NCBI RefSeq assembly: GCF_900114325.1
Contig: NZ_FOSR01000004.1
Span: 35,550-99,549 of the forward strand
Direction: 5' to 3'
DNA from: Rhodanobacter glycinis
GTDB taxonomy: Bacteria > Pseudomonadota > Gammaproteobacteria > Xanthomonadales > Rhodanobacteraceae
DNA length: 64,000 nt
Shown here piece after piece: positions 1 through 9,009 of this stretch (the stretch's first letter is position 1; each line of letters begins with the position of its first letter). Both the position numbers and the translations under genes were made by a program. Below the pieces are notes generated by a model. It ran no database searches. It saw nothing but the letters and a program-made list of their open reading frames with translations, and was not told the origin of the DNA.

Positions 1-322
1 CTCCCTCGCCCCTCCGGGGAGAGGGCTGGGGTGAGGGGTCACGCTGGCGACGAGGGAACTACGAAGCGTGCTTTCGTTGCGCGTCATCGCGAGCACCCGC
101 CCCTCACCTCAATCCTCTCCGCGACGGGGAGAGGAGGCGAAGGCCTGCAAGTTCGAGAGGACGGTGCCGAAGAGGCACTCCCTCGCCCCTCCGGGGAGAG
201 GGCTGGGGTGAGGGGACACGCTGGCGACGAGAGAGCTACGAAGCGTGCTTTCGTTGCAGGCTACCGCGAGCACCCACCCCTCACCTCAATCCTCTCCCCA
301 AAGGGGAGAGGAGGCGAAGGCG
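1..322. repeat. Tandem pair of intergenic inverted-repeat elements
   Basis: Two direct copies begin at 1 and 178, a period of 177 bp. Each copy has a left arm rich in GGGGAGAGGGCTGGGGTGAG (from about 17 and 194) and a nearly complementary right arm ending in CCTCTCC (about 99-121 and 276-300), so each copy can fold into a long imperfect hairpin. The copies differ at scattered positions, for example around the right-arm loop. The arms resemble the abundant dispersed intergenic repeats of Xanthomonadaceae and Pseudomonas; that link is from memory, not a search. The remaining bases 323-400 contain nothing I can call. The element lies just downstream of the reverse-strand maeB. Confidence 0.75.
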
Positions 323-400
323 GTGGGCGGGTTCGCCTGCCGAGCGTTACTGGGTGAAGTAGCGCCCGGCTTCGAAACCAACTTCATTTTTTTGCGCGCG

Positions 401-2680
401 CTATGCGCGCGCGGCGCGGATCTGCGCATCCACGGCGGCGATGGCGGTCATGTTGACCACGCGTCGCACGCTGGATGCCGAGGTGATGATGTGCGCGGGT
501 TTGTCCACGCCCATCAGGATCGGCCCGATCGCCACGCCGTCGGTCATCACGCGCACCATGTTGTAGGTGATGTTGGCGGCGTCCAGGTTGGGCATCACGA
601 ACAGGTTCGCGCGACCGGTCAAGGTGGTGTTGGGGAAGATGCGCCGACGCAACACTTCGTCCCACGCGGTATCGGCCTGCATCTCGCCGCCCATGTCCAG
701 CTTGGGTGCGCGCTGGCGCAGGATTTCCCACACCTTGCGCATCTTCGCCGCGCTGGGGTTGTCGTGGCTGCCGAAGTTGGAGTGCGACAGCAAGGCCACC
801 TTCGGTTCGATGCCGAACAGCTTGAGGCGGTACGACGCCTGCATGGTGGCCTCGGCGATCTGCTCGGCGCTGGGATCGGCTTGCACATGGGTGTCGAGGA
901 AGAACCAGGCGCCCTTGTCATTGATCACGCCAGTCATCGCCGAGGTGCACGACACGCCCGGGTCCAGCCCGAACACGCTGCGCACGTAGCCCAGTTTCTT
1001 GTGGTAGCGACCGACCATGCCGCAGATCATCGCGTCGGCTTCACCGCGCTTGACCATCATCGCGGCGATCAGCGTGTGCCGCGATCGCATCAGGTTCTTG
1101 GCCGCGTCCGGGGTAACGCCGCGACGTTCGGTCATGGCGTGGTACTGCTGCCAGTAGTCGTTAAAGCGGGGATCGTCGTTGATGTTGGTCAACTCGAAAT
1201 CCACGCCCTGGCGCATGCGCAGGCCCAGGCGCTCGATACGCATGTCGATGATGTCGGGACGGCCGATCAGGATCGGATAGGCCAGCTTGTAGTCGATCAC
1301 CGACTGCACCGCACGCAGCACGGTTTCCTCTTCGCCCTCGGCGTAGACCACGCGCTTGCGGTCACTGCGGGCGCGGTCGTACACCGGCTTCATGATCAGG
1401 CCGGTGCGGTAGATGAACTGGCCGAGTTTCTCCTTGTACGCGTCCATGTCGGTGATCGGCCGCATGGCCACACCGGAATCCATCGCCGCCTGCGCCACCG
1501 CCGGCGCCAGCATCACCAGCAGGCGCGGGTCGAATGGCCGCGGGATCAGGTATTCGGGGCCGAACGAAGGCACCTCGCCACCATAGGCGCTGCCCAGGTC
1601 GGAGGCTTCCATCCGCGCCAGCTCGGCGATGGCCCGCACGCAGGCAGTCTTCATCGCCTCGTTGATGCCGGTGGCGCCCACGTCCAGCGCGCCACGGAAG
1701 ATGTACGGGAAGCACACCGCGTTGTTGACCTGGTTCGGATAGTCCGAACGGCCGGTGGCGATGATGCAGTCCGGGCGCACTTTCTTCGCGTCTTCGGGCA
1801 GGATCTCCGGGTTCGGGTTGGCCAGCGCCATGATCACCGGCTTGTCGGCCATGGTGGCGACCATTTCCGGCTTCAGGATGCCGCCGGCCGACAGGCCCAG
1901 GAACACGTCCGCGCCGTCGACGATCTCGGCCAGCGTGCGCATCTTGGTATCGCGCGCGTAACGCGCCTTGTCCGGGTCCAGGCCCGCGCGGTCCTTGTAA
2001 ATCACGCCGTCGCGGTCGAACGCAATGATGTGCTCGGGCTTCACGCCCAGCGCCACCAGCATGTCCAGGCAGGCGATGCCCGCCGCGCCGGCACCGGTGG
2101 TGGCGATCTTCACGTCCTCGATCTTCTTGCCCACCACTTCCAGCGCGTTGAGCACGGCGGCACCGACGATGATCGCGGTACCGTGCTGGTCGTCGTGGAA
2201 CACCGGGATCTTCATCCGCTCACGCAACTTGCGCTCGACGATGAAGCATTCCGGCGCCTTGATGTCTTCGAGGTTGATGCCGCCGAAGGTCGGCTCCATC
2301 GCGGCGATGATGTCGACCAGCTTGTCCGGGTCGCGCTCGTTGAGTTCGATGTCGAACACGTCGATGCCGGCGAACTTCTGGAACAGCACGCCCTTGCCTT
2401 CCATGACCGGTTTGCCGGCGAGCGGACCGATGTCGCCCAGGCCCAGCACCGCGGTGCCGTTGGTGATGACCGCCACCAGGTTCGAGCGCGCGGTCATTTC
2501 GCTGGCCGCGTTCGGGTCGTCCACGATGGCTTCACAGGCGTAGGCCACGCCCGGCGAATAGGCCAGCGACAGATCACGCTGGGTCAGCAGCGCGGTGGTC
2601 GGCGTGACCTTGATCTTGCCCGGGTGCGGGTGACGGTGATACTCGAGCGCGGCTTGGCGCAGGTCTTCGGAGTGAGCCAT
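401..2680 (-). CDS. maeB: NADP-dependent malic enzyme with C-terminal phosphotransacetylase-like domain
   Basis: This 759-residue protein matches the MaeB architecture: a malic enzyme of about 430 residues fused to a phosphotransacetylase-like domain of about 320. Visible malic-enzyme features are YSPGV (Tyr41), the [14 protein letters not shown] stretch (95-109), the metal-binding FHDDQHG (161-167) and the dinucleotide loop GAGAAG (196-201). MaeB decarboxylates malate to pyruvate with NADP as acceptor in the cytoplasm. The C-terminal domain is known in the family as an acetyl-CoA-responsive regulatory unit and usually lacks transacetylase activity. The ATG at 2680 opens the conserved N-terminus directly. 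The gene stands alone, and the tandem repeats lie beyond its 3' end. Confidence 0.96.
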   Translation of the reverse strand: MAHSEDLRQAALEYHRHPHPGKIKVTPTTALLTQRDLSLAYSPGVAYACEAIVDDPNAASEMTARSNLVAVITNGTAVLGLGDIGPLAGKPVMEGKGVLFQKFAGIDVFDIELNERDPDKLVDIIAAMEPTFGGINLEDIKAPECFIVERKLRERMKIPVFHDDQHGTAIIVGAAVLNALEVVGKKIEDVKIATTGAGAAGIACLDMLVALGVKPEHIIAFDRDGVIYKDRAGLDPDKARYARDTKMRTLAEIVDGADVFLGLSAGGILKPEMVATMADKPVIMALANPNPEILPEDAKKVRPDCIIATGRSDYPNQVNNAVCFPYIFRGALDVGATGINEAMKTACVRAIAELARMEASDLGSAYGGEVPSFGPEYLIPRPFDPRLLVMLAPAVAQAAMDSGVAMRPITDMDAYKEKLGQFIYRTGLIMKPVYDRARSDRKRVVYAEGEEETVLRAVQSVIDYKLAYPILIGRPDIIDMRIERLGLRMRQGVDFELTNINDDPRFNDYWQQYHAMTERRGVTPDAAKNLMRSRHTLIAAMMVKRGEADAMICGMVGRYHKKLGYVRSVFGLDPGVSCTSAMTGVINDKGAWFFLDTHVQADPSAEQIAEATMQASYRLKLFGIEPKVALLSHSNFGSHDNPSAAKMRKVWEILRQRAPKLDMGGEMQADTAWDEVLRRRIFPNTTLTGRANLFVMPNLDAANITYNMVRVMTDGVAIGPILMGVDKPAHIITSASSVRRVVNMTAIAAVDAQIRAARA

Positions 2681-2887
2681 CAGAAGTGTCGGAATCTATG
2701 CGGTAATGAAGGGAGCCACCGGCACGGTGGTGCGGCTCATGGTAGCACCGGGCCACGTCGGACCGAACGCATCGCCTGGCATGGACATGTCGCCGAAACA
2801 GCCCACCGTCTGCCGTTTCAAGCCTGGAACGTTTCGCGCCTGAAACGTGCGCCGCGGCCATCCTCGCAGGCGCTGCGCGAGGCGCGA

Positions 2888-4162
2888 TCAGACACTCGCC
2901 GACAGCGCATCCGGTTCGACCCGCCCCATGCGGATGCCGTTGATGAACACCGAGAACGCCAGCTTGCCGGCCAGCCCGTGCGCGTGGCGCATCCACGGCG
3001 GCAGCCAGCGTGGCGACGCCAGGGTTCCATCGGCGAAATGCGGCTCCAGGCTGAGCACGTCCGCCAGCGCCAGCTTGCCGGCGAACAGGTAGCGCAGCAG
3101 GTCCATGCGCTGCTCGCGGAAGGCCCAGCGGAAGAAGGTGTGCACGGCAAGCAGGCCGGACAGGTACACGTTGTCCTTGGCGAAGGCCGCGCCGCCGGTG
3201 ACCGGCACGCCGCGGAACACGCGCTGGGCGGAGTGGAAACTGTCTTCCACGCCCTGCCCGCGTTCGTGGAAGAAGCGGTACACCTCGACGAAATCCGCGC
3301 CATTCAATGCCATGTCGATGGCCAGGATGCGCAGGCTGATGCGCTTGAGCCGGGCGATATCGATGGCGCCGGACATCAGCTCGGCAAACACCGCCAAGCC
3401 CTCCTGCGTGGCGGTGACGCGCGGCGAGGTGCGCGCCAGCGAGGCCAGCAACGGCTGCTCGCGGCCGTTCAGCGCGGTCAGCGAGTGCACGTAGGCCTCG
3501 TGTGCCAGCAACTGGTGGCGGTCGTATTCGCTGAAGCAGGTGCCATCACGCAGACGGATGCGGGTGGCGCCCGCGGCGGCCTTGGCGGTGAGTTCGGCAT
3601 CCAGTTCCACGGCAATGACGCCGGCGCCGAAGAAACCGTCCAGCGTGCTGGCCAGTTCGTCGCGCAAGGTGGCGGACGGGATGTCCACGCGAATGTCGTC
3701 CGCCAACAGGTCGGCGCCCAATTCGTCGGACAGCTCCACGAAATAGCGTGCCGCGTCGAGGTTGCTGCGATGGCTGCCGGGGATCACGTCACCCGGCTTG
3801 CCGTAGAGTGCGATCGACGGCGCGGTGACACCGGTGCTGCCCACCGCCTCCAACATCTCCGCTGCGATGCGCCAGGACTCGGCGGTACGGCGCAGGTAAT
3901 CGCCTAGCGCATCGGTTTGCGCGGCACCGCCGGCTTCGCGCTCGATCGCCGCCAGTTCGGCGCGCGCTTCGGCCAGCTCAGGCCGACGATAGCTCACGTC
4001 CGGCAAGGCGAACCGCGCATGTGCAAAGTCGTCGATCATCCGGCGCTCCAGCGACGCCGGCCACGCCACCGCACCGAGGATATGGATGCCGCGCACCGCG
4101 GCGAGCAGGCGACGATCGAGGTCGGCGTAGCGTTGCAGGGCGCAGGCCATCGAGCCGGTCAT
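2888..4162 (-). CDS. DUF1704 / MATCAP-like zinc carboxypeptidase family protein (QEGLA motif)
   Basis: The 424-residue protein belongs to the DUF1704 family, often annotated as flavohemoglobin expression-modulating QEGLA-motif protein. It carries HEAYVH (His221, Glu222, His226), an HExxxH zinc site, and TQEGLAVFAE with the family QEGLA at 253-257, whose Glu254 would be the third metal ligand. Eukaryotic relatives with this motif (MATCAP1/2) are tubulin tyrosine carboxypeptidases. A metallo-carboxypeptidase activity is therefore a reasonable inference, but the bacterial substrate is unknown. No signal peptide is seen, so it is probably cytoplasmic. Its ATG overlaps the stop of the upstream small membrane protein (ATGA), suggesting translational coupling. 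Confidence 0.85.
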   Translation of the reverse strand: MTGSMACALQRYADLDRRLLAAVRGIHILGAVAWPASLERRMIDDFAHARFALPDVSYRRPELAEARAELAAIEREAGGAAQTDALGDYLRRTAESWRIAAEMLEAVGSTGVTAPSIALYGKPGDVIPGSHRSNLDAARYFVELSDELGADLLADDIRVDIPSATLRDELASTLDGFFGAGVIAVELDAELTAKAAAGATRIRLRDGTCFSEYDRHQLLAHEAYVHSLTALNGREQPLLASLARTSPRVTATQEGLAVFAELMSGAIDIARLKRISLRILAIDMALNGADFVEVYRFFHERGQGVEDSFHSAQRVFRGVPVTGGAAFAKDNVYLSGLLAVHTFFRWAFREQRMDLLRYLFAGKLALADVLSLEPHFADGTLASPRWLPPWMRHAHGLAGKLAFSVFINGIRMGRVEPDALSASV

Positions 4163-4386
4163 GGCCCGTTCTTGCGCGCTGATCTTCTCGCCAGAAGCGA
4201 AGCCAGAAGCGGCATCACCGCGGCCGGTGCGATCACCAGCAGGAGACCGTCATGATGCGTGATCTCTCGCCACGCGCCAAACAGAACCAGCAGCCCTAGT
4301 GCAACGGAGGCCAATCCAATCCAAAGGTCGTGGCGACCTTTGATGGTCGATTTCGCGCAAGCGTCTTTCGCATTCATCGGGGTCAC
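4159..4386 (-). CDS. Small two-helix membrane protein
   Basis: A 75-residue hypothetical protein with two predicted transmembrane stretches, about residues 24-40 and 48-66, and a basic C-terminus. The frame opens at a GTG (4386); an ATG three codons later (4377) is an equally good start. It sits between rsgA and the DUF1704 gene on the same strand. It begins 12 bp after the rsgA stop and overlaps the DUF1704 start by four bases, so a three-gene transcription unit is likely. I do not recognise a family. Confidence 0.6.
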   Translation of the reverse strand: MTPMNAKDACAKSTIKGRHDLWIGLASVALGLLVLFGAWREITHHDGLLLVIAPAAVMPLLASLLARRSARKNGP

Positions 4387-4398
4387 TCTTGTCTTTCT

Positions 4399-5454
4399 TC
4401 ATTCCCGCTCGCGCTTGCCGCGCGGCGAGTGTGGACGGTCGATCGGGCGGCCGCCGCGTTGTCGGCGCAGGCGTGCTTCCAGGGTGGCGGCCTGGTCCTC
4501 GCGTTCGTCGCGCAGTTTGAGGTAGTTGCGCCAGCGCTCGGGCGTCAGTTCGCCGCTGTCCAGCGCCGCCTGCACCGCGCAGCCGGGCTCGCTGCCATGG
4601 CCGCAGTCGGCGAAGCGGCACTGTTCGGCCAACGCCTCGATATCGGCGAACAGGTCGAGGTTTTCCTCGCCGGTGAGCTTCAGTTCGCGCATGCCGGGGG
4701 TGTCGATCAGGCAACCGCCGCTGGGCAACTGCAGCAGCGCGCGATGCGTGGTGGTGTGGCGGCCGCGGCTGTCGTGCAAGCGCACCGTGTTGGTGGCCAT
4801 CTTGTCCACCCCGAGCAAGGTGTTGGTCAGGGTGGATTTGCCTGCGCCGGACGAGCCGACCAGCACCGCGCTGTCGCCGAGCTGCAGGTACTTCGTCAGC
4901 AATTCGGCGCTGGCCGCTTCCTTGCCGTTGATGGCATGGATCGGCGTGCCGTCGGGCAGGCGCGCGCGCAAGGCGGCCAGCAATTCCTCGGCATCATCTC
5001 GGGTGTCCAGCTTGCTCAGCAATACCACCGGCTGCGCGCCGGAATCCTCGGTCAGCGAGAGATAGCGTTCGATCCGCGCCGGATTGAAGTCGCCATCCAG
5101 GCCGGTCAGCACCAGCACGTAGTCGATGTTGGCGGCGATCAGCTGGCGCTCATAGCGCTCGCCGGCGGCGGCGCGCGACAACACCGTGCGTCGTGGCAGC
5201 ACGCGCACGATGTGCGGTGGCTTGCCCGCCTCGACCTCCACGAAATCGCCCACGGCGGGGCGTTCGGAAGGGTCCAGGCCACGCTTCAGGAAATGGCCGG
5301 CCGGCTGCGCGCTGAAGGCCTGCTCGCCGTCGTGCAGCTCGTAACCGGTGCGGTGCTGGGCCACCACGCGAGCCAGTCGCAGGTCGCCGCTGGGCAGGTG
5401 TTCGCCACGCCAGCCGATACGGCGAAGGCGCTCGATGTTCTGGACGTCCGTCAT
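4399..5454 (-). CDS. rsgA: Ribosome small-subunit-dependent GTPase RsgA
   Basis: A circularly permuted GTPase that promotes late 30S maturation. From the chosen ATG (351 residues) it shows an OB-fold N-terminus, a G4-like SKLD (147-150), the P-loop GSSGAGKST (200-208), G3 DTPG (251-254) and the C-terminal zinc knuckle ligands Cys279, Cys284, His286 and Cys292. The order G4-G1-G3 is the hallmark of the family. An upstream in-frame ATG at 5520 would add 22 residues not typical of RsgA; the ATG at 5454 gives the usual start, MTDVQN. The G4 Asn of the common NKxD is replaced by Ser, which occurs in some homologues. Confidence 0.95.
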   Translation of the reverse strand: MTDVQNIERLRRIGWRGEHLPSGDLRLARVVAQHRTGYELHDGEQAFSAQPAGHFLKRGLDPSERPAVGDFVEVEAGKPPHIVRVLPRRTVLSRAAAGERYERQLIAANIDYVLVLTGLDGDFNPARIERYLSLTEDSGAQPVVLLSKLDTRDDAEELLAALRARLPDGTPIHAINGKEAASAELLTKYLQLGDSAVLVGSSGAGKSTLTNTLLGVDKMATNTVRLHDSRGRHTTTHRALLQLPSGGCLIDTPGMRELKLTGEENLDLFADIEALAEQCRFADCGHGSEPGCAVQAALDSGELTPERWRNYLKLRDEREDQAATLEARLRRQRGGRPIDRPHSPRGKRERE

Positions 5455-5597
5455 GGGGGGCGATGATGCCAGTCCGGGGGTTGTCCGAGAATAGCCCGGA
5501 ATCGGCCCCGTGCGCGCCACCCCGGACGCTCGCGCTGCAGTGCATCACGCTGCTAGCATCGGCCCACCGGCGGTGGCGCCGGGCCTGATATCGAGGA

Positions 5598-6851
5598 ATG
5601 CCGGTGGTGGCTTCGATCAAACCCAGTGCGCATCTGGCGGACGTGCGCTACGAAATCCGCGGTGCACTGACCCGTCGCGCACGCGAACTGGAGGCGGCCG
5701 GACGGCCGATCATCAAGCTCAACATCGGCAATCCGGGCCGCTACGGCTTCGAGGCACCGGCCCATTTGCGCGAAGCCATCGCCGCACATCTGCGCGACAG
5801 CGAAGCCTATGGCCACGAACAAGGCCTGGACGAGGCACGCGAGGCGATTGCCGCACAGCAACGCGCTCGCGGCGCACGCCATGTGGAGGTGGAGCGCATC
5901 TTCGTCGGCAACGGCGTCAGCGAGCTGATCGATCTTTCCCTGCGCGCCTTGCTGCAACCCGGCGACGAAGTACTGCTGCCTAGTCCGGACTATCCGCTGT
6001 GGAGCGCTGCCACCATTCTCAACGGCGGCACCCCGCGCCATTACCGCTGCCTGGCGGAGAACGGCCACCTGCCCGATCCGGCCGAAGTCGAGGCACTGGT
6101 CACCCCGCGCACCCGCGCGCTGGTGCTGATCAATCCGAACAACCCCACCGGCGCGGTCTACCCGCGGGCGCTGCTGGAACAACTGGTCGCCATCGCCGCG
6201 CGCCATCACCTGCTGTTGCTGTGCGACGAGATCTACGACGACATCCTGTATGACGACACGCCGTTCCAGCCACTGGCCGAAGTGGCCGGCGAGCTGCCCT
6301 GCATCAGCTTCGGCGGTCTCAGCAAGGTGCATCGCGGCTGCGGCTACCGCATCGGCTGGCTGAGCCTGTCCGGCAACCCGGCCCGCACGGCCGAGTACCG
6401 TGACGCGCTGCAGCTGCTGGCCGCGTTGCGCTTGTGCGCCAATGTCACCGCGCAATGGGCAATTCCCGCAGCACTGCAGGGCGCGCCCACCATTCACGCG
6501 CTGACCGCGCCGGGCGGCCGGCTGCACGAGGCGCGCCGGGTGATTCTCGAAGGCGTCGCCTCCAGCAACTATCTGGACCTGGTTGCCCCGGCCGGTGCGC
6601 TGTACGCCTTCCCGCAAGTGCGTACCGACCGTATCGCCACGTTTGACGACAACGCGTTCGCGCTGCGCCTGCTGGATGAGGAATCCGTGCTCGTGGTGCC
6701 CGGCACCAGCTTCAACGCACCGGCCAGTCGCCACCTGCGCCTGACCTTGTTGCCGCAGCCGGCGGACCTGGCCGAAGTGTTCGTGCGCATGGAACGCGTG
6801 CTGGCGCGAATGGCCACCGAGCAGCCGGAGCGCACCGTCGCTGCGGCGTAA
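5598..6851 (+). CDS. Class I/II PLP-dependent aminotransferase (alanine/aspartate type)
   Basis: The 417-residue protein is a fold-type I aminotransferase close to alanine transaminases (AlaA-like). It has the substrate loop NIGNPGRYGF (42-51), NPNNPTG (179-185), the PLP-binding Asp210 in CDEIYDD, and the Schiff-base lysine Lys243 in GGLSKVHRGCGYRIGW. It would interconvert an amino acid and a 2-oxo acid in the cytoplasm; the exact substrate cannot be read from sequence. GAGGA immediately precedes the ATG at 5598, which is tight, and GTG codons at 5604 and 5607 are better spaced alternatives. The gene is divergent from rsgA. Confidence 0.9.
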   Translation: MPVVASIKPSAHLADVRYEIRGALTRRARELEAAGRPIIKLNIGNPGRYGFEAPAHLREAIAAHLRDSEAYGHEQGLDEAREAIAAQQRARGARHVEVERIFVGNGVSELIDLSLRALLQPGDEVLLPSPDYPLWSAATILNGGTPRHYRCLAENGHLPDPAEVEALVTPRTRALVLINPNNPTGAVYPRALLEQLVAIAARHHLLLLCDEIYDDILYDDTPFQPLAEVAGELPCISFGGLSKVHRGCGYRIGWLSLSGNPARTAEYRDALQLLAALRLCANVTAQWAIPAALQGAPTIHALTAPGGRLHEARRVILEGVASSNYLDLVAPAGALYAFPQVRTDRIATFDDNAFALRLLDEESVLVVPGTSFNAPASRHLRLTLLPQPADLAEVFVRMERVLARMATEQPERTVAAA

Positions 6852-6911
6852 TCACCCCCTCCCTGCCTCCTCCTGCACGCAGCGGGAGGAGCCAAGAGCC
6901 CGGAACCCGGC

Positions 6912-7511
6912 ATGCCCCTGAGTTATCTCGCCCTGGGCGACTCCTACACCATCGGCGAAGGCGTCGAGGCCACCGGACGCTGGCCCGTGCAACTGGCGGC
7001 CCGACTGCGCAACGAAGGCGTGCCGCTGGCCGAACCGCAGATCCTCGCCACCACCGGCTGGACCACCGACAAATTGGCCGCGGCGATGGATGGCGAACGC
7101 TTCGACCCGCCCTACGCCCTGGTCAGCCTGCTGATCGGCGTCAACAACCAGTACCGCGAACGCAGCGCCGAGGCGTACCGCGGCGAATTCGTGGCACTGC
7201 TGGGACGCGCCATTTCGCTGGCCGGCGAACGTTCGTCACGCGTGCTGGTGCTGTCGATTCCCGATTGGGGTGTGACTTCCTTCGCCCGCGACAGTGGTCG
7301 CGACTGCGCGAAGATCGGCGCCGAGCTGGACAGCTACAACGCCATCGCCCGCGACGAAACCCTGCACCGCGGCGCCCACTGGGTCGACATCACCGGGCTC
7401 TCACGCCAGCATTCCGCGCTGCTCGCCGATGACGGCCTGCATCCGTCCGCGGCGCAGTACACGCTGTGGGCCGAAGCGACGGTGCCGGTGGCACGCCAGG
7501 CGCTGCGATAG
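6912..7511 (+). CDS. SGNH/GDSL-family hydrolase
   Basis: The 199-residue protein has the SGNH blocks in order: GDSYTIG with nucleophile Ser11, an oxyanion Gly49, GVNN with Asn78, and DDGLHPS with Asp174 and His177. The family hydrolyses esters or acyl groups (lipases, acyl-CoA thioesterases, carbohydrate esterases). No signal peptide is evident, so it is probably cytoplasmic. It follows the aminotransferase by 60 bp on the same strand and may be cotranscribed. The length is close to that of compact TesA-like enzymes. Substrate unknown. Confidence 0.9.
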   Translation: MPLSYLALGDSYTIGEGVEATGRWPVQLAARLRNEGVPLAEPQILATTGWTTDKLAAAMDGERFDPPYALVSLLIGVNNQYRERSAEAYRGEFVALLGRAISLAGERSSRVLVLSIPDWGVTSFARDSGRDCAKIGAELDSYNAIARDETLHRGAHWVDITGLSRQHSALLADDGLHPSAAQYTLWAEATVPVARQALR

Positions 7512-7616
7512 TCCTGCGGCAACGCCTGCGCCATCGCGGCTACCCTTCGACTTCGGCCCGCAGTGCCTGCGCTCGGGGCGAACGGGGGGACGGTTCACAA
7601 CCGGGCTTTCTCGCTA

Positions 7617-7721
7617 ATCAGCGCCCGCTACACACGCCTGCCCCATGCCGTCGCCGACAGCCCGATGGTCGATGCCGACCATGCGGTCAGCTACTTCGCT
7701 TCGCTGTCCTACGTCTTCTAA
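7617..7721 (+). pseudogene. Remnant of the C-terminus of a MipA/OmpV-family outer-membrane protein
   Basis: Translating this stretch gives a 34-residue tail with ARYTRLPHAVADSPMV near its start and SYFASLSYVF followed by TAA. That matches the usual end of MipA/OmpV proteins: a YxRLxGDAADSPIV-like segment, then a last beta strand ending in aromatic Phe. No matching MipA sequence precedes it; upstream the frame is unrelated and directly follows the SGNH hydrolase. I read it as the tail of a deleted gene. The family assignment is from memory and rests on a short match. Confidence 0.5.
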
Positions 7722-7725
7722 AGCC

Positions 7726-7938
7726 ATGGACAGCGGAATCATCCGATGCATCGTGACCCTGGCCGAACGCCTGGAACCGGACCGCCAGGCCGTATGGAAC
7801 TGGCTGTTCAACACGAAAATCGAGTCACTGGACCACCATGCCGCGATCGAACTGGCCTTCACCGGCCAGGGCGAAAAGGTGGTAACGATGCTCGAAACGG
7901 CACTGCACGACGAGACCGCAGGCCGCGCCACCGCCTGA
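7726..7938 (+). CDS. Short MbcA/ParS-type antitoxin C-terminal domain protein
   Basis: The 70-residue product looks like the toxin-binding C-terminal domain of MbcA/ParS/Xre antitoxins (DUF2384): a helix, then VWNWLFNTKIESLDHHAAIE, then a terminal GEKVVTMLETAL helix. Full antitoxins of this class carry an N-terminal Xre-like domain of about 60-80 residues, absent here, and no RES/MbcT toxin gene is adjacent. It may be a fragment or a stand-alone domain. It begins five bases after the MipA-like remnant, so this small patch seems to collect decayed genes. Confidence 0.5.
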   Translation: MDSGIIRCIVTLAERLEPDRQAVWNWLFNTKIESLDHHAAIELAFTGQGEKVVTMLETALHDETAGRATA

Positions 7939-8040
7939 GATCCGGGCAAGCCGCAGGGGGCGGGCTACCTTGAACCTGTCCCCTCCAGCAACATATCAGG
8001 GGTACCATTCCCTTTTAGCCAGCTTGCCGGAAGCCTTTCC

Positions 8041-8955
8041 ATGTCCCTCGACGCCTCTACCCGCGAACGTATCGAAACCCTGCTCAAGGACCACCGTGTG
8101 GTGCTGTTCATGAAGGGCAACCGCCAGCAGCCGATGTGCGGCTTCTCCGCCGCCGCGACCAACACGCTCAACGAACTGCTGCCGGACTATCACACCGTCA
8201 ACGTGCTGGACGACCCGGAAATCCGCGAGGGCATCAAGGAATTCGGCAGTTGGCCGACCATTCCGCAGCTCTACGTGGAAGGCGAGCTGGTCGGCGGCGC
8301 CGACATCATCCGCCAGATGTACGGCAGCGGCGAACTGCACCAGCTGTTCGGCATGCCCCAGCCGGACCGCACCCCGCCCGAGATCACCATCACCGACAAG
8401 GCCGCCGAGGCGATCCGCCAGGGCACGGCCAATGCCGAGGGCCTGGCGCTGCATCTGGAGATCGGCCCCGACCACAGCGCCGGCTTCCAGTTGGCCCCGG
8501 CCGGCGACGGCGACATCGTGGCGCACGCCAACGGCCTGGAAGTGCACTTCGACCCCGCCAGCGCGCAGCGCGCCAAGGGCATCGTGATCGACTGGGTCTC
8601 CACCGTACAGGGCGAAGGCCTCAGCCTGAAGTTCCCCGGCGCACAGGAGATCAAATCGCTCAGCGTGCAGGAACTGCAGCAGCGCCTGGCCGACGGCAGC
8701 ATCACCCTGGTCGACGTGCGCCCCGCCGCGGTTCGCGCCCAGCTCGCCCCGCTGCCGCAGGCGCGCATCCTGGAAGAGGAAGGCTACGACGCCCTCGCCG
8801 CCCTGCCCAAGGACACCGCACTCGCCTTTATCTGCATGCATGGCATCTCCAGCCTCGACGTCGCCAGGCGCTTCGCGGCCCACGGCTTCGCCGACGTGCA
8901 CAGCGTGGAAGGCGGAATGGAAGCCTGGAACGCCGCCGGCACTGCACGGCACTGA
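8041..8955 (+). CDS. grxD: Grx4-family monothiol glutaredoxin fused to degenerate A-type carrier and rhodanese domains
   Basis: Three domains are visible in 304 residues. Residues 1-107 are a monothiol glutaredoxin with CGFS (Cys33), the family that coordinates a [2Fe-2S] cluster with glutathione. Residues about 114-206 resemble an IscA/HesB A-type carrier (ITITDKAAEAI through KGIVIDW and LKFPGA). The conserved ligand cysteines are missing; the first is replaced in HSAG. Residues about 208-304 are a rhodanese-like domain with VDVRP and a catalytic-loop cysteine, Cys265, in CMHGISS. Role inferred: Fe-S cluster or sulfur trafficking in the cytoplasm. Standard GrxD is about 110 residues. A GGAAG-like site precedes the ATG. 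Confidence 0.9.
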   Translation: MSLDASTRERIETLLKDHRVVLFMKGNRQQPMCGFSAAATNTLNELLPDYHTVNVLDDPEIREGIKEFGSWPTIPQLYVEGELVGGADIIRQMYGSGELHQLFGMPQPDRTPPEITITDKAAEAIRQGTANAEGLALHLEIGPDHSAGFQLAPAGDGDIVAHANGLEVHFDPASAQRAKGIVIDWVSTVQGEGLSLKFPGAQEIKSLSVQELQQRLADGSITLVDVRPAAVRAQLAPLPQARILEEEGYDALAALPKDTALAFICMHGISSLDVARRFAAHGFADVHSVEGGMEAWNAAGTARH

Positions 8956-9009
8956 GCGTCGGCGCCGCCGCTGCCCCGTGCACGTGAAACGCCCGCAACC
9001 GGTATCGAC

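Noticed and set aside
1-322. CRISPR-like array
   Set aside because: There are only two long imperfect units with a 177-bp period and internal inverted repeats, no short spacers and no cas genes.
379-412. GCGCGCGC hairpin next to a T-run as a maeB terminator
   Set aside because: The T-run is on the wrong side of the stem for the reverse-strand maeB, and the stem overlaps its stop codon.
245-3907. Very long open frame on the + strand opposite maeB and the DUF1704 gene
   Set aside because: It lies antisense to two well-recognised genes, its translation is His/Arg-rich without any recognisable domain, and such mirror frames are expected in GC-rich DNA with G/C at third positions.
7726-7938. Complete toxin-antitoxin locus
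   Set aside because: There is no RES/MbcT or other toxin frame beside the antitoxin-like domain, and the N-terminal domain is missing.
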